Source: an uncultured Granulosicoccaceae bacterium (GTDB lineage Bacteria > Pseudomonadota > Gammaproteobacteria > Granulosicoccales > Granulosicoccaceae). From it: 64,000 nt of DNA. Of the stretch, positions 19,308 through 29,954 are shown one piece after another. The position numbers and the translations under genes are program-made. The notes beneath the pieces were generated by a model. That model was not told the DNA's origin, ran no database searches, and saw only the letters and a list, made by a program, of their open reading frames with translations. The stretch lies in the NCBI GenBank assembly GCA_938006335.1, contig CALLMF010000022.1:1-64000 (forward strand), read 5' to 3'. Every line of letters begins with the position of its first letter. Positions within the stretch are counted from its first letter, which is position 1.

Positions 19308-21359
19308 ATGGTTGACCCGTCTCGCGTTCTGGATGCCTCTCCCAGTCAGGCCACCGATCCCGAATCACGTGCCAGGGCCAATGCCATTCGCGCGCTCGCG
19401 ATGGACGCCGTACAGCGAGCCAATTCCGGTCACCCCGGGGCACCCATGGGCATGGCAGACATGGCCGATGTGTTGTGGAACGACTATCTCGCCCACAATC
19501 CGGCCAACCCTGATTGGGCCGGTCGTGACCGTTTCGTGCTTTCAAACGGCCACGCTTCGATGTTGCTGTATGCGCTGCTGCACCTGTCGGGTTACGACCT
19601 GCCCATCGAGGAGCTGAAGGACTTCCGACAGCTGCATTCGAAGACACCGGGTCACCCCGAGTACGGCTATGCACCGGGTGTGGAGACCACCACCGGGCCG
19701 CTCGGGCAGGGCGTGGCCAATGCCGTCGGCTTTGCGATTGCCGAAAAGACCCTTGCTGCTCAGTTCAACCGACCGGGTCACGACATTGTTGATCACCGTA
19801 CCTGGGCATTTCTGGGCGATGGCTGTCTGATGGAAGGCATTTCGCACGAGGCATGCTCGCTGGCGGGCACGCTTGGCCTCGGCAAGCTCGTCCTGTTCTA
19901 CGACGACAACGGCATCTCCATCGATGGCGAGGTCGAAGGCTGGTTTACCGACAACACCCCGGCACGCTTCGAGGCCTACGGATGGCAGGTGATTGCCGAT
20001 GTGGATGGTCATGATGCGGTGGCCTTGCGCAAGGCCATCGACAGTGCGATTACGGATGCCGATCGCCCGACGCTGATTTGCGCGCGCACCACCATCGGAT
20101 TCGGCTCCCCTAACAAGGGTGGCAAGGAGTCCAGCCATGGCTCGCCGCTGGGTGATGAGGAAATCAAGCTCGCTCGCGAAGCGCTCGGTTGGGAGCATGG
20201 TCCGTTCGACATTCCTGCCAACCTGAAAGAGGCTTGGGACGCGCGCAGTGCGGGTGCGGCCAGAGAGGCGGCGTGGCATGAACGCATGCAGGCCTACCGG
20301 GCTGCTCATCCCGAACTGGCTGCGGAGCTCGATCGACGGCTGGCGGGCAAGCTGCCGGACGGTTGGGCGGCAGGTGCCGACGCCTATATTGCAGCGACGG
20401 ATGCCGCAGCCGAAAAACTGGCCACGCGCAAGTCATCGCAAAACGCCATTGAAGCCTATGCGCCTCTGTTGCCGGAGTTGCTCGGCGGTTCGGCGGACCT
20501 GGCTGGCTCCAACAACACGCTGTGGTCAGGTTCGGTCGGCATTCAAAGCAATGCAGCCGGAAATTACGTGTACTACGGTGTTCGAGAATTCGCGATGACA
20601 GCGATCGCTAGCGGCGTGTCACTGCATGGCGGGTTCACGCCGTACGTCGCGACCTTCCTGATGTTCTCGGAATATGCGCGCAACGCCTTGCGCATGGCTG
20701 CACTCATGAAACTGCCGGTGATCAACGTGTTCACACACGATTCGATCGGTCTTGGCGAAGACGGCCCGACTCACCAGCCGGTCGAGCAAACGGCAACCTT
20801 GCGCATGATGCCGCGCATGTCGGTGTGGCGCCCTTGCGACGCGGTAGAGACGGCCATCGCCTGGCGTGAAGCCATCGAGCGCGGGGATGGCCCGACCAGC
20901 TTGATACTCACCCGCCAGGGGCTGGAGCCACAGACGCGCACGGCCGACCAGTTGTCCGCGGTCTCTCGCGGTGGCTATGTGTTGAGCGACTCTGACGGCA
21001 CGCCGGACATCGTACTCATTGCAACCGGCTCCGAAGTCGCCCTTGCCATGTCGGCAGCGCAGACGTTGCGAGGCGACGGGCTCGCGGTTCGTGTGGTCTC
21101 GATGCCGAGTACCGACCGCTTCGACGAGCAGGACGAAGCCTGGCGCGAGTCGGTATTGCCGAAGGCGGTCAGGGCACGTGTCGCTGTTGAGGCGGGTAAA
21201 ACCGATCTATGGCGCAAGTATGTGGGTCTTGATGGTGGTGTGCTCGGGCTGGACACCTTTGGTGAATCCGGTCCTGCCAACGAAGTGTTCGAGCACTTCG
21301 GCATTACTGCAGATGCGCTGGTCGAGCTTGCGCGCCAGACGCATGCCGGCCTGGCTTGA
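19308..21359 (+). CDS. tkt: Transketolase
   Basis: A 683-residue thiamine-diphosphate enzyme. It shows [19 protein letters not shown] near the N terminus, the ThDP motif GDGCLMEG, the substrate-binding [14 protein letters not shown] block and the C-terminal [15 protein letters not shown] region. It transfers two-carbon units between sugar phosphates in the pentose phosphate pathway. A ribosome site (AGGA, about 19297) precedes ATG 19308. It heads a plus-strand run tkt-gap-pgk-fba, a common proteobacterial arrangement for triose and pentose phosphate metabolism. Confidence 0.96.
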   Translation: MVDPSRVLDASPSQATDPESRARANAIRALAMDAVQRANSGHPGAPMGMADMADVLWNDYLAHNPANPDWAGRDRFVLSNGHASMLLYALLHLSGYDLPIEELKDFRQLHSKTPGHPEYGYAPGVETTTGPLGQGVANAVGFAIAEKTLAAQFNRPGHDIVDHRTWAFLGDGCLMEGISHEACSLAGTLGLGKLVLFYDDNGISIDGEVEGWFTDNTPARFEAYGWQVIADVDGHDAVALRKAIDSAITDADRPTLICARTTIGFGSPNKGGKESSHGSPLGDEEIKLAREALGWEHGPFDIPANLKEAWDARSAGAAREAAWHERMQAYRAAHPELAAELDRRLAGKLPDGWAAGADAYIAATDAAAEKLATRKSSQNAIEAYAPLLPELLGGSADLAGSNNTLWSGSVGIQSNAAGNYVYYGVREFAMTAIASGVSLHGGFTPYVATFLMFSEYARNALRMAALMKLPVINVFTHDSIGLGEDGPTHQPVEQTATLRMMPRMSVWRPCDAVETAIAWREAIERGDGPTSLILTRQGLEPQTRTADQLSAVSRGGYVLSDSDGTPDIVLIATGSEVALAMSAAQTLRGDGLAVRVVSMPSTDRFDEQDEAWRESVLPKAVRARVAVEAGKTDLWRKYVGLDGGVLGLDTFGESGPANEVFEHFGITADALVELARQTHAGLA

Positions 21360-21410
21360 AGCCATCGCCGCAACCATTTTCATAACAATCCAAATCAGGG
21401 GTAGAGACGC

Positions 21411-22415
21411 ATGGCCATCCGAGTAGCGATAAACGGTTACGGACGTATCGGGCGTAACGTTCTTCGCGCGATCTTCGAGCAAGGTCGTACGGACGAGTTC
21501 GATATCGTTGCCATCAACGATCTCGGTGATCCGAATACCAACGCTCACTTGACTCAGTACGACACGGCTCATGGTCGTTTTGCACACGCGGTGTCCGTGG
21601 ACGGCGATCACCTGGTCGTTGGTGACGATCGTTTCAAGGTGTTCGCCGAGCGCGATCCCTCCAAGTTGCCGTGGAAGGAGCTGGGTGTTGATGTGGTCAT
21701 GGAATGCACCGGCCTGTTCAAGGACAAGGCGAAAGCGGGCATGCACCTGGACGCGGGTGCTGGCAAGGTGTTGATCAGCGCACCCGGCAAGTCGGATGTC
21801 GATGCGACCGTCGTGTACGGCGTCAACCACGATACCTTGAAGGCATCGGACCGCATCATCTCCAATGCGTCCTGTACGACCAATTGCCTGGCTCCCATGG
21901 CCAAGGCCTTGCACGAAGCAGTCGGTATCGAGAAAGGCCTGATGACTACCATCCATGCCTACACCAACGACCAGGTACTGACCGACGTGTACCACAGCGA
22001 TCTGAGACGCGCGCGCTCGGCTACGCAGTCAATGATCCCGACGACCACCGGCGCGGCAAAAGCCGTGGGCCTGGTGCTACCGGCGCTCGCCGGCAAGCTC
22101 GATGGTTTTGCCATGCGTGTGCCGACCATCAACGTCTCCATTGTCGATCTGACGTTTACCGCTGGCAGAGACACCACCGATACCGAGATCAACGAGATCC
22201 TGAAGGCGGCTGCGGACGGCGCCATTCTCGACTACAGCGACAAGCCGCTGGTATCGAGCGACTACAACCACACGTCTGCTTCCTCCACTGTAGACGCCGA
22301 CCTCACGCGCGTGCTCGACGGGCGCCTGGTAAAGGTGTGTTCGTGGTACGACAACGAATGGGGGTTCTCCAATCGCATGTTGGACACGGCGATCGCGGCC
22401 ATGGAGGCACGCTGA
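21411..22415 (+). CDS. gap: Glyceraldehyde-3-phosphate dehydrogenase, type I
   Basis: A 334-residue enzyme with the NAD fold start [14 protein letters not shown], the catalytic Cys in [18 protein letters not shown], and the C-terminal [15 protein letters not shown] block. It oxidatively phosphorylates glyceraldehyde-3-phosphate in glycolysis and runs in reverse in gluconeogenesis. A strong AGGGG precedes the ATG. It is 51 bp after tkt and 3 bp before pgk, so it is surely co-transcribed with pgk. Confidence 0.97.
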   Translation: MAIRVAINGYGRIGRNVLRAIFEQGRTDEFDIVAINDLGDPNTNAHLTQYDTAHGRFAHAVSVDGDHLVVGDDRFKVFAERDPSKLPWKELGVDVVMECTGLFKDKAKAGMHLDAGAGKVLISAPGKSDVDATVVYGVNHDTLKASDRIISNASCTTNCLAPMAKALHEAVGIEKGLMTTIHAYTNDQVLTDVYHSDLRRARSATQSMIPTTTGAAKAVGLVLPALAGKLDGFAMRVPTINVSIVDLTFTAGRDTTDTEINEILKAAADGAILDYSDKPLVSSDYNHTSASSTVDADLTRVLDGRLVKVCSWYDNEWGFSNRMLDTAIAAMEAR

Positions 22416-22418
22416 TTC

Positions 22419-23609
22419 ATGGGCATGGTGCTCATGAACGAGCTCCCGCTAGCGGGCCAGCGTTTGCTGATCCGGCAGGATCTCAACGTACCGCTGGATG
22501 ATGATGGCAACATCACTTCCGACAAGCGCATTCGGGCATCTGTGCCAACCTTGCAATATGCGATTGAGGCGGGTGCTCGGATCATGGTCATGTCCCATTT
22601 GGGCCGTCCCACCGAGGGCGAGCCTGATGCGGCGTCATCACTGGCACCGGTGGCTGATCGACTGACGTCCATCCTCGGGCAGTCCGTACGCCTGGTCACG
22701 GACTACCTCGACGCTCCGGTAGACATCGCCGATGGGGAAGTCGTGCTGTTGGAAAACGTACGCTTCAATGTCGGTGAGAAAGCGGACGCGGAAGATCTTG
22801 CCAAGCGTTATGCGTCCCTGTGCGACGTGTATGCGATGGATGCCTTTGGTACCGCACACCGTGCACAGGCATCCACACATGGCGTGGGACGTTTTGCACC
22901 GGTCGCCTGCGCCGGTCCTCTGCTTGCAGCTGAGCTCGACGCGCTTGGCAAGGCGCTGGAAAACCCGGAGCGGCCGTTGGTGGCGATCGTGGGTGGTTCC
23001 AAGGTGTCAACAAAGCTGAAGGTGCTCGATTCACTGGTCGACAAGGTAGACCAGCTGATCGTTGGCGGCGGTATCGCCAACACGTTCATCGCAGCGGCGG
23101 GTCACCCCGTAGGTGCATCGCTGCACGAGGCTGATCTGGTCTCTGATGCTCAACGTCTGATGCGGGCAGCGGAGGCACGCGGTGCCGCCATTCCGATACC
23201 CACCGATGTTGTGTGCGCCTCGGAATTTTCTGCCGACGCCGATGCCACCGTGCGCGCCGTGAGTGAAGTACAGGATGGGGAAATGGTGCTGGACATAGGC
23301 CCTGATACATCGACCGAGTACGCGCGCATGCTCGAGAAGGCCGGCACCATTCTCTGGAATGGACCGGTCGGTGTGTTCGAGTTCGAGTCGTTCAGTGGCG
23401 GCACTCGGAGTCTGGCCGAGGCAATTGCAGCGTCGGATGGTTTCTCCATCGCGGGCGGTGGCGATACGCTGGCGGCGGTCGATACTTATGGAATCGCCGA
23501 GCAGGTCTCCTATATATCCACCGGTGGTGGTGCATTCCTCGAGTTCATCGAGGGAAAGCCGCTACCGGCAGTGGTCATGCTGCGGGAGCGTTGCGACGCT
23601 TCGACATGA
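22419..23609 (+). CDS. pgk: Phosphoglycerate kinase
   Basis: A 396-residue monomeric kinase: [14 protein letters not shown] (substrate loop), [45 protein letters not shown], and the nucleotide-binding C-terminal lobe [12 protein letters not shown] with [17 protein letters not shown]. It makes ATP from 1,3-bisphosphoglycerate. ATG 22419 follows the gap stop by 3 bp; ATG 22425 is also possible. In many relatives pyruvate kinase follows pgk, but here a class I aldolase does. Confidence 0.96.
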   Translation: MGMVLMNELPLAGQRLLIRQDLNVPLDDDGNITSDKRIRASVPTLQYAIEAGARIMVMSHLGRPTEGEPDAASSLAPVADRLTSILGQSVRLVTDYLDAPVDIADGEVVLLENVRFNVGEKADAEDLAKRYASLCDVYAMDAFGTAHRAQASTHGVGRFAPVACAGPLLAAELDALGKALENPERPLVAIVGGSKVSTKLKVLDSLVDKVDQLIVGGGIANTFIAAAGHPVGASLHEADLVSDAQRLMRAAEARGAAIPIPTDVVCASEFSADADATVRAVSEVQDGEMVLDIGPDTSTEYARMLEKAGTILWNGPVGVFEFESFSGGTRSLAEAIAASDGFSIAGGGDTLAAVDTYGIAEQVSYISTGGGAFLEFIEGKPLPAVVMLRERCDAST

Positions 23610-23681
23610 TTCTTGCAAGACCCGTGTTTTCATGACCCTGCCGCCAATACGGAGGCAGTTCGATTCAGTTCCACGAGGCAT

Positions 23682-23698
23682 TCGGGCCGTGAGCCCGA
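23682..23698 (+). other. Small hairpin between pgk and fba
   Basis: Perfect 6-bp inverted repeat TCGGGC/GCCCGA with a 5-base loop, four bases before the likely ribosome site (AGAGGG) of the aldolase gene. There is no following U-tract, so it is not an evident terminator; it could affect mRNA processing or translation. Chance is possible in GC-rich DNA. Confidence 0.3.
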
Positions 23699-23715
23699 TG
23701 TAGAGGGCATTACGG

Positions 23716-24765
23716 ATGAGCGATACCATTGATCTTCTGGGTGACCAGGCGGAATATCTTCTAGAGCATCGCTGCGAGGGAATATCCAAGGATCTTCTTC
23801 ACCTGCCAGGCGACGATTACGTCGAGCGAGTGATTGGCGTCAGTGATCGCGGGCCCGGCACCATGCGTGCCATGCAGCAAATTTTCAATACCGGCCGCCT
23901 CGCGGGTACGGGCTACGTGTCCATGTTGCCGGTCGACCAGGGCATCGAGCACTCCGGTGGCGCTTCGTTTGCGCCCAACCCGATCTACTTTGACCCGGCT
24001 GCCATCGTGGAGCTGGCGATAGAAGGCGGGTGCAACTGCGTTGCCTCGACATTGGGGGTGCTGGGTGCGGTGTCACGCCGTTACGCACACCGCATACCGT
24101 TCATGGTGAAGCTCAATCACAATGAAACGCTGACTCTGCCCGCCATGTACGAACAGACGCTGTTTGCACAGGTCGAGCAGGCCTTCGACCTTGGCGCCAT
24201 GTGCGTCGGGGCCACGATCTATTTCGGTTCGGAAGGCTCACGCCAGCAGATCACTGAAATTTCGGAAGCGTTCCACCGCGCGCACCAGCTCGGCATGGTG
24301 ACCGTGCTCTGGGCCTACTTGCGTAATTCCGAGTTCAAGAAGGACGGCACGGACTACCACGTCTCTGCAGACCTCACCGGCCAGGCCAACCACCTTGCGG
24401 CGACTATCCAGGCCGATATCGTCAAGCAGAAGCAGGCCGAGAACAACGGTGGCTACAACGCGGTGGGTTTTGGCAACACCCACGAGAAGGTCTACAGCGA
24501 TCTCACCACCGACCACCCGGTTGATCTTGTGCGCTATCAGGTCGCCAACTGCTATATGGGCCGTGCCGGTCTGATCAATTCTGGTGGTGGGTCGGGCGGT
24601 GATGATCTTGCGCAGGCAGTACGCACCGCAGTCATCAACAAGCGCGCTGGTGGCATGGGCCTGATCAGCGGACGCAAGGCATTCCAGAAGCCGATGAAGG
24701 AAGGTGTCGAGCTGCTCAACGCGATTCAGGACGCTTACCTCGACGAACGCGTCACCATCGCCTGA
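23716..24765 (+). CDS. fbaB: Fructose-bisphosphate aldolase, class I (FbaB/DhnA type)
   Basis: A 349-residue protein of the FbaB family, which forms a Schiff base on Lys: [64 protein letters not shown] and [16 protein letters not shown] are all conserved blocks. Length matches E. coli FbaB (about 350). It cleaves fructose-1,6-bisphosphate and, in many bacteria, favours gluconeogenesis. It is 106 bp after pgk and the last gene of the run, convergent with purC. Confidence 0.93.
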   Translation: MSDTIDLLGDQAEYLLEHRCEGISKDLLHLPGDDYVERVIGVSDRGPGTMRAMQQIFNTGRLAGTGYVSMLPVDQGIEHSGGASFAPNPIYFDPAAIVELAIEGGCNCVASTLGVLGAVSRRYAHRIPFMVKLNHNETLTLPAMYEQTLFAQVEQAFDLGAMCVGATIYFGSEGSRQQITEISEAFHRAHQLGMVTVLWAYLRNSEFKKDGTDYHVSADLTGQANHLAATIQADIVKQKQAENNGGYNAVGFGNTHEKVYSDLTTDHPVDLVRYQVANCYMGRAGLINSGGGSGGDDLAQAVRTAVINKRAGGMGLISGRKAFQKPMKEGVELLNAIQDAYLDERVTIA

Positions 24766-24781
24766 TCGGGCGACTAATCCA

Positions 24782-24803
24782 GGCGAGCCTGTACGGGCTC
24801 GCC
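24782..24803. terminator. Hairpin between convergent fba and purC
   Basis: Perfect 8-bp inverted repeat GGCGAGCC/GGCTCGCC with a 6-base loop in the 73-bp convergent gap. It could terminate transcription in either direction, but no run of T follows on either strand, so intrinsic termination is only suggested. Confidence 0.45.
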
Positions 24804-24838
24804 CGAGTAGCACTTCCCGAAGGTCAGTCGCGCGACCG

Positions 24839-25759
24839 CTATGAGGTAATCCGTGCGACGGCCTCGCGATACCGCAACAACGTGCCCTCGATGATGTGTT
24901 GCGGGACCTCGGGTCCCGGGGACGTCTTGTCCCAGTCGAGGGTTTCCAGCCAATCACGTACATACTGCTTGTCGTAGCTTGGCGGGCTGGTATCGAGCGA
25001 CCAGGTTGCCGCCTCCCAGAAGCGGGATGAGTCCGGTGTCAGGATCTCGTCCATCAATACGAGCTTGCCATCGGCATCGGTGCCGAACTCGAACTTGGTG
25101 TCGGCGATGATCAGACCACGGGCTTCTGCATACGCTGCCGCTTGCGAGTACAAGGCCATGCTCACGTCCCGCACCTCGGCAGCACGCTCAGCACCTATCA
25201 GCCGCACGACTTCGTCGAACGAGATGTTCTCGTCATGGTCGCCGGCGTCTGCCTTGGTAGACGGAGTAAAGATCGGTGCGGGCAAACGCTCGCCCTGTCG
25301 CAGCCCCGCAGGCAGATCAATACCGCAAATCTGGCCCCCAGCCTGGTACTCCTTCCAGCCTGATCCGATCAGATAGCCGCGTACCACCGCCTCGACCGGC
25401 AGGGCATCCAGTCTCTTCACGATCATGCAGCGGCCTTCGGCCTGAGCGCGCTCAACCGGGTCGGGGAGCACATCGCTCAGCGCAAGGTCTGCGAGGTGAT
25501 TGGGTACCACCGAACGCATGCGGTCGAACCAGAACACGGCGAGCTGCGTCAAGAGCTTGCCCTTGCCGGGAATCACGTTGGGCAGGATGACATCGAAGGC
25601 AGACACGCGATCGGTCGCGATGATCAGCCAGTGGTGGTCGTCTATCTGATAGATGTCGCGCACCTTGCCGCGGTACATCAGCGGCAGCGACGTGATGACG
25701 GTGGAGTGCAGGGCGTCCGGGTCGGGGGTCTCAGGCGGGCTACCTAGGGCGTTGCTCAT
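24839..25759 (-). CDS. purC: SAICAR synthase (phosphoribosylaminoimidazole-succinocarboxamide synthase)
   Basis: A 306-residue protein with MYRGKVRDIYQIDDHHWLIIATDRVSAFD, EAVVRGYLIGSGWKEYQ, LIIADTKFEFGTD and DEILTPDSSRFW, the longer form of PurC found in many proteobacteria and yeast. It condenses CAIR with aspartate in purine synthesis. The start codon region is preceded by a hairpin and U-tract in the leader. It is divergent from purE-purK with 135 bp between. Confidence 0.95.
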   Translation of the reverse strand: MSNALGSPPETPDPDALHSTVITSLPLMYRGKVRDIYQIDDHHWLIIATDRVSAFDVILPNVIPGKGKLLTQLAVFWFDRMRSVVPNHLADLALSDVLPDPVERAQAEGRCMIVKRLDALPVEAVVRGYLIGSGWKEYQAGGQICGIDLPAGLRQGERLPAPIFTPSTKADAGDHDENISFDEVVRLIGAERAAEVRDVSMALYSQAAAYAEARGLIIADTKFEFGTDADGKLVLMDEILTPDSSRFWEAATWSLDTSPPSYDKQYVRDWLETLDWDKTSPGPEVPQHIIEGTLLRYREAVARITS

Positions 25760-25786
25760 GAGTGACGGTCAGTGGATGGCAGGGTC

Positions 25787-25807
25787 AAGAAAAGGCCCCC
25801 AAGGGCC
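25787..25807 (-). promoter_or_regulatory. Hairpin plus U-tract in the purC leader
   Basis: On the minus strand, GGCCC-TTGG-GGGCC (25807-25794) is followed by TTTTCTT, which looks like an intrinsic terminator 28 bp before the purC start. It may be an attenuator for purC. A palindromic AGTATACT at 25823-25830 could provide -10 elements on both strands, but no -35 matches on either. Confidence 0.35.
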
Positions 25808-25894
25808 GGCCCGGCGCGCTCCAGTATACTGTGCGGCCGCGCCAGGCCTCGGTTGGCGTTTCACCCGTCCAGTGTGCAGATCAGGTAAATCAAC

Positions 25895-26422
25895 GTGGAA
25901 TCCCGGCCCAGCGACAACACTCCCGGCCCAGGCGTATCCGTCGGGGTCCTCATGGGCAGCAGCAGCGATTGGCCGCAGATGCGATGTGCGGTCGACGTGC
26001 TCGAGGAGTTTGGCGTCGCTCACGAGTACCGCGTGGTGTCGGCTCACCGCATGCCGGACGAGATGTTCAGTTACGCCGAGTCGGCCGCTGAGCGAGGCCT
26101 CAAGTGTCTGATCGCCGGGGCGGGTGGGGCAGCCCACTTGCCGGGCATGCTCGCGTCGAAGACAACACTGCCTGTGTTGGGGGTACCGATCGCAACTAAG
26201 CATCTGTCGGGTCAGGATTCCTTGTACTCGATCGTGCAGATGCCGAAGGGTTTTCCGGTGGCGACGTTCGCGATCGGTGACGCGGGGGCTGCCAATGCAG
26301 CGCTCTTTGCGATTCGCATGCTTGCCACAACCGATGCCGGCTTGCGCGAGAAGCTCGTGCAATTCAACGAAAGCCAGCGTCAACATGCGATGGCCATGCA
26401 ATTGCCGCCAGTAGAGTCATGA
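25895..26422 (+). CDS. purE: N5-carboxyaminoimidazole ribonucleotide mutase
   Basis: A 175-residue class I Pur[14 protein letters not shown] (phosphate loop), [15 protein letters not shown] (catalytic His) and [18 protein letters not shown]. It converts N5-CAIR to CAIR in purine synthesis with PurK, which overlaps it. The start is GTG 25895 with AGG a few bases upstream; the first ~15 residues are not conserved in type. The stop overlaps purK's ATG as ATGA. Confidence 0.95.
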   Translation: MESRPSDNTPGPGVSVGVLMGSSSDWPQMRCAVDVLEEFGVAHEYRVVSAHRMPDEMFSYAESAAERGLKCLIAGAGGAAHLPGMLASKTTLPVLGVPIATKHLSGQDSLYSIVQMPKGFPVATFAIGDAGAANAALFAIRMLATTDAGLREKLVQFNESQRQHAMAMQLPPVES

Positions 26423-27561
26423 TGCGTACGTTGCTTCCGGGGGCTTCCGTCGGTGTGATCGGCGGAGGTCAACTGGGACGCTACTTTGTTCTGGAGGCGC
26501 GCCGCATGGGATACGACACCTGGGTGTTGGACCCGGACGCCCATGCGCCAGCGATGCAGATCGCCGCGCATCCTGTGGTCGCGGCGTATGACGATGCGTC
26601 AGCCTTGCAACAGATCGGTGAGGCATGTGATGCCATCACCATCGAATTTGAAAACATCCCCGCAAGCAGTATCGAGCAGCTCGCCTCGCTGAGTCAGGTG
26701 GCGCCCTCGGCAGATGCTGTGCGTATCGCGCAGGATCGACGCCTCGAAAAGACACGCGCTGCTGAACTCGGCCTGCAGCCGGTGCCCTGGATGGCGATCA
26801 GTGGTAGCGCCGACGTGGATACCGCTCTCGATACCATTAGCTTGCCGGCCATTCTGAAGACCGCCACGCTGGGCTACGACGGCAAGGGCCAGCACGTGTG
26901 TCACACCGAGGACGAGCTACGCCACGCGGTAAACGCGCTCGCAGGTGTTGCCTGCGTTCTCGAGCAACGTATAGAGCTCGCCGCCGAGTGTTCGGTGGTG
27001 TTGGCGCGTGGCTTTGATGGGCAAATTCGGCATTTTCCCGTCGCTTGCAATGTGCACGTCAACGGCATCCTCGACACCTCCACCGTCCCGAGTGGACTTG
27101 ACGCAAACATCGAGAGTCGTGCGGTTGAGCAGGCGTATGCCCTTGTCGCAGGCCTCGACTACGTCGGTGTGCTGGGTGTGGAGTTCTTTGTCGATACCGA
27201 CGGTGCCTTGTGGTTCAACGAAATGGCCCCGCGACCGCACAACAGCGGTCACTACACGCTCGACGCGACGGATTGTTCGCAGTTCGAACAACAACTGCGT
27301 GCGGTATGCGCCTTGCCATTGACAGATCCGATGTTGCTCGGCGGTGTTTGCATGCTGAATGTGCTCGGTGATGCCTGGATTGGCGGTGAACCTGACTGGA
27401 AGGGTCTGCTTGGCCATGAAGGAACGGCCTTGCATCTGTATGGAAAAAGCGAGCCGCGAGCGGGTCGAAAGATGGGGCACGTCAACTGTATGGCTCCACA
27501 ACGAGACGCGGTAGTGCGGGCTGCTGAGGTCGCGCGTCGGTGCATTGGCGCCGAGCGTTGA
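26419..27561 (+). CDS. purK: N5-carboxyaminoimidazole ribonucleotide synthase
   Basis: A 380-residue ATP-grasp enzyme: [20 protein letters not shown] at the N terminus, [14 protein letters not shown] (ATP lobe), [14 protein letters not shown] (metal and substrate) and a C-terminal KMGHVNCMA block. It carboxylates AIR with bicarbonate and ATP. Two ATGs overlap the purE stop (26419, 26422); the first gives the ATGA coupling seen in many purEK operons. Confidence 0.95.
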   Translation: MMRTLLPGASVGVIGGGQLGRYFVLEARRMGYDTWVLDPDAHAPAMQIAAHPVVAAYDDASALQQIGEACDAITIEFENIPASSIEQLASLSQVAPSADAVRIAQDRRLEKTRAAELGLQPVPWMAISGSADVDTALDTISLPAILKTATLGYDGKGQHVCHTEDELRHAVNALAGVACVLEQRIELAAECSVVLARGFDGQIRHFPVACNVHVNGILDTSTVPSGLDANIESRAVEQAYALVAGLDYVGVLGVEFFVDTDGALWFNEMAPRPHNSGHYTLDATDCSQFEQQLRAVCALPLTDPMLLGGVCMLNVLGDAWIGGEPDWKGLLGHEGTALHLYGKSEPRAGRKMGHVNCMAPQRDAVVRAAEVARRCIGAER

Positions 27562-27629
27562 TTCGACTCGCAGTTATTGACGCATCACGCGCGAGAAAAG
27601 TCGCGCCGACAAGAGCAGTGGTACGGAAT

Positions 27630-27650
27630 TAGCTACACCCCCGGTAGCTA
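27630..27650 (+). promoter_or_regulatory. Inverted repeat with ops-like GGTAGC upstream of the capsule operon
   Basis: TAGCTAC and GTAGCTA form a perfect 7-bp inverted repeat with a 7-base loop, 40 bp before the first capsule gene. The second arm contains CGGTAGCTA, partly like the RfaH-recruiting ops element (GGCGGTAGCGT). A second shorter inverted repeat (GCGCGA/TCGCGC) lies at 27589-27606. The likeness to ops is partial and could be chance. Confidence 0.3.
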
Positions 27651-27689
27651 GATCCCGTAGCGCACAGCCTTTATCTTGTCTGCGACCAC

Positions 27690-28679
27690 ATGAGCCTTGC
27701 CCAAACAAATGCTTCCCTCACGGATGGTGAGTCAAGTTTCCTGCCCGCTGCTGTCGAGTCTCTTGCGATGCAGAGTCAGGCGCTTGAGCGAATCGCTGAC
27801 CGATTGGGACCCGAGTTCGATCAGGCGGTACGACTGATACTCGGCTGCAAAGGGCGGGTGATCGTGTCCGGTATGGGCAAGTCAGGCATCGTTGGAAAAA
27901 AGATCGCCGCCACACTTGCATCCACGGGTACGCCGAGTTTTTACGTGCATCCCGGTGAGGCAATTCACGGTGACCTCGGCATGATCACCGCGGACGATCT
28001 CATCCTGTTGATCTCGCACAGCGGCGAGACCGACGAAATCCTCCGGATGATGCCGTCCTTGCGTTACTTCGGTAATCGCATCATCGGCATGGTCGGGGCT
28101 GCGGATACCAGCGTAGGCAACCAGGCTGATGTCACGCTACGTGTCGATATCGAGCGCGAGGTCTGCCCGAATAACCTCGCACCGACGACCTCCGCACTTG
28201 CCGTCATGGCGCTTGGCGATGCGCTCGCTGTCTGTCTTATCAAGGCGAGAGATTTCAAACCGACCGACTTTGCACAGTTCCACCCGGGTGGGATGCTGGG
28301 CCGACGTCTGCTATCGAAGGTGTCCGATGTAATGATCAGTGAAGATCTGCCCATCATCGGCCCGGATGAGAGCGTACGAGAAGCTGTGTTCTGCATGACT
28401 TCCGGTCGCTTGGGTCTGGCGATCATTGCAAGTGCTGGCCGACTGCTCGGTATCCTCACCGATGGTGACTTGCGGCGCGCGTTGATCATGGATCCGACCA
28501 TGATGGAGAAGGAAGTGCGCAACTTCATGACACCGGTACCGGTCACCATCAACCAGGATGCGATGGTCTCCGATGCGGAGATCCTGATGCGAAAGTACAA
28601 GATTCGCGCACTGGTCGTGACAGACGAGCGAGACGTTGTCAGTGGCCTGCTGGAGATTTTTGCTGACTGCCGCAATTGA
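27690..28679 (+). CDS. kdsD: D-arabinose 5-phosphate isomerase (KdsD/KpsF)
   Basis: A 329-residue protein with a SIS sugar-isomerase domain (GKSGIVGKKIAATLASTGTPSF, HGDLGMI, SHSGETDEI) in the first ~190 residues and two CBS domains (MISEDLPIIGPDESV; NFMTPVPVTINQDA) at the C terminus. It converts ribulose-5-phosphate to arabinose-5-phosphate, the first step to Kdo. Placed at the head of kpsM-T-E-D it matches KpsF of group 2 capsules, supplying Kdo for the capsule linker. It has no visible ribosome site stronger than average. Confidence 0.92.
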   Translation: MSLAQTNASLTDGESSFLPAAVESLAMQSQALERIADRLGPEFDQAVRLILGCKGRVIVSGMGKSGIVGKKIAATLASTGTPSFYVHPGEAIHGDLGMITADDLILLISHSGETDEILRMMPSLRYFGNRIIGMVGAADTSVGNQADVTLRVDIEREVCPNNLAPTTSALAVMALGDALAVCLIKARDFKPTDFAQFHPGGMLGRRLLSKVSDVMISEDLPIIGPDESVREAVFCMTSGRLGLAIIASAGRLLGILTDGDLRRALIMDPTMMEKEVRNFMTPVPVTINQDAMVSDAEILMRKYKIRALVVTDERDVVSGLLEIFADCRN

Positions 28680-28689
28680 TGGATTTGCA

Positions 28690-29094
28690 ATGAAATCGTC
28701 AATCTTCAATGCAGTGTGCACCGCACGATGCGTGTTGCCTTGCCTGTTGCTGGTGTTGACAGGTTGCGCATCCACGTCGGGCGACGCTCCTGTGCTCGTT
28801 GCTCTGAGCGTTGACACCCCGGAATCGATCGCACGCTCTCAGGCTGATCTTGAAGCCAATGGTGGCCCAGTCTATACCTCGGCCAGCGGACGACAGTGTC
28901 GCCGTACCCTCGCTGCCGATGGATCCTTGATGCTGCAGGCCATCTGCCGCGATGAGAAGGGAAACTGGAGCCAGGGTCGGTCGTTGGAAAGTACGACGCC
29001 CACGATCGTCGACTCCTCGATGATTCAACCCCTGAGTGCGGCAAGTACTGCCATGCGCCAGCTCGCCATCCGCTCGACTTCCACTGTCAATTGA
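28690..29094 (+). CDS. Small lipoprotein of the capsule operon
   Basis: A 134-residue protein from ATG 28690, 11 bp after kdsD. The N terminus is a signal with lipobox LTGC (VLTGCASTSG), so lipid attachment is likely. The mature part has two further Cys (RQCRRT, AICRDE) and no family I recognise. Position between kdsD and kpsM suggests a capsule-assembly or surface-retention role, but this is guilt by location only. Its stop lies one base before the GTG of kpsM. Confidence 0.65.
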   Translation: MKSSIFNAVCTARCVLPCLLLVLTGCASTSGDAPVLVALSVDTPESIARSQADLEANGGPVYTSASGRQCRRTLAADGSLMLQAICRDEKGNWSQGRSLESTTPTIVDSSMIQPLSAASTAMRQLAIRSTSTVN

Positions 29095-29095
29095 C

Positions 29096-29944
29096 GTGAC
29101 TCAGGATGTCGCCAGCACCGAGCCGACACTGACCAGATCACCAGCCGGAACGTTCGCTGATGTGTGTCAGGGTCTGTCCACGCAATCGCGTGTCGTCATG
29201 GCACTCGTGCTTCGTGAAACTCTCAGCCGATACGGGCAGCACAAGCTCGGCTTTCTGTGGGCGTTGGTAGAGCCGATCGTGATGGTCGGCGTGTTTGCCT
29301 CGGTCATGGGCGCGATACGGGGAGGAGACCCTGGCGGTATCCCGATCGTGTTGTTCATGATCACGGGGTTCGTGCCGTTCATGATGTTCCGTGATCCCAT
29401 GAACCAGATGCAGGGAGCCATCGTGTCCAACCGATCACTCATCGGTTTTCCTCAGGTCACGACCTTCGATGTGATCGTGGCTCGTAGCGTGTTGGAATGC
29501 GCGATTCTGTCGATGGTGTTTCCCGTCATCCTGATCCTCGCGCAAGTGGTGCTCGGTCACTCGATACGCGTGGAGAATCCCCTGGGTGTGCTCGCAGCCT
29601 GTGCGCTGTTGATGACACTCGGCACCGGAATCGGATTTCTGTTTGCTGCGCTGGCGCCGGTCATGCCGTCGTCCCGACAGGTATCAACCGCGTTGTTGGG
29701 GCGGCCATTGTTTTTCTCGTCCGGTCTGTTCTTTACCGCGGAATCCTTGCCACCGACGATACGCGAATGGCTGTTGTGGAACCCGATCCTGCACATGCTC
29801 GAATTGCTGCGTTCCGCGTTCTTTTACGAGTTCGAATCCACTCATGCAAGTTGGCACTACGCGACGGTATGGGCGGTAGGCGCACTGGCCTTTGGCATGC
29901 TCGTGCATCAGGCCCTGCGCCGACGCGCCATCGTCGGGCTCTGA
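29096..29944 (+). CDS. kpsM: Capsule polysaccharide ABC exporter, permease (KpsM-like)
   Basis: About 282 residues with six membrane segments of the ABC-2 type. The cytoplasmic N terminus leads into LVLRETLSRYGQHKLGFLWALVEP, the conserved entry of KpsM/CtrC permeases, and the end has LFFTAESLPPTIREWLLWNPILHMLELLR. It forms the inner-membrane channel for the finished, lipid-linked polysaccharide. GTG 29096 is chosen, just after the lipoprotein stop; GTG 29036 would overlap that gene and ATG 29198 would lose part of the amphipathic N terminus. Confidence 0.9.
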   Translation: MTQDVASTEPTLTRSPAGTFADVCQGLSTQSRVVMALVLRETLSRYGQHKLGFLWALVEPIVMVGVFASVMGAIRGGDPGGIPIVLFMITGFVPFMMFRDPMNQMQGAIVSNRSLIGFPQVTTFDVIVARSVLECAILSMVFPVILILAQVVLGHSIRVENPLGVLAACALLMTLGTGIGFLFAALAPVMPSSRQVSTALLGRPLFFSSGLFFTAESLPPTIREWLLWNPILHMLELLRSAFFYEFESTHASWHYATVWAVGALAFGMLVHQALRRRAIVGL

Positions 29945-29954
29945 GGTCACTGCC

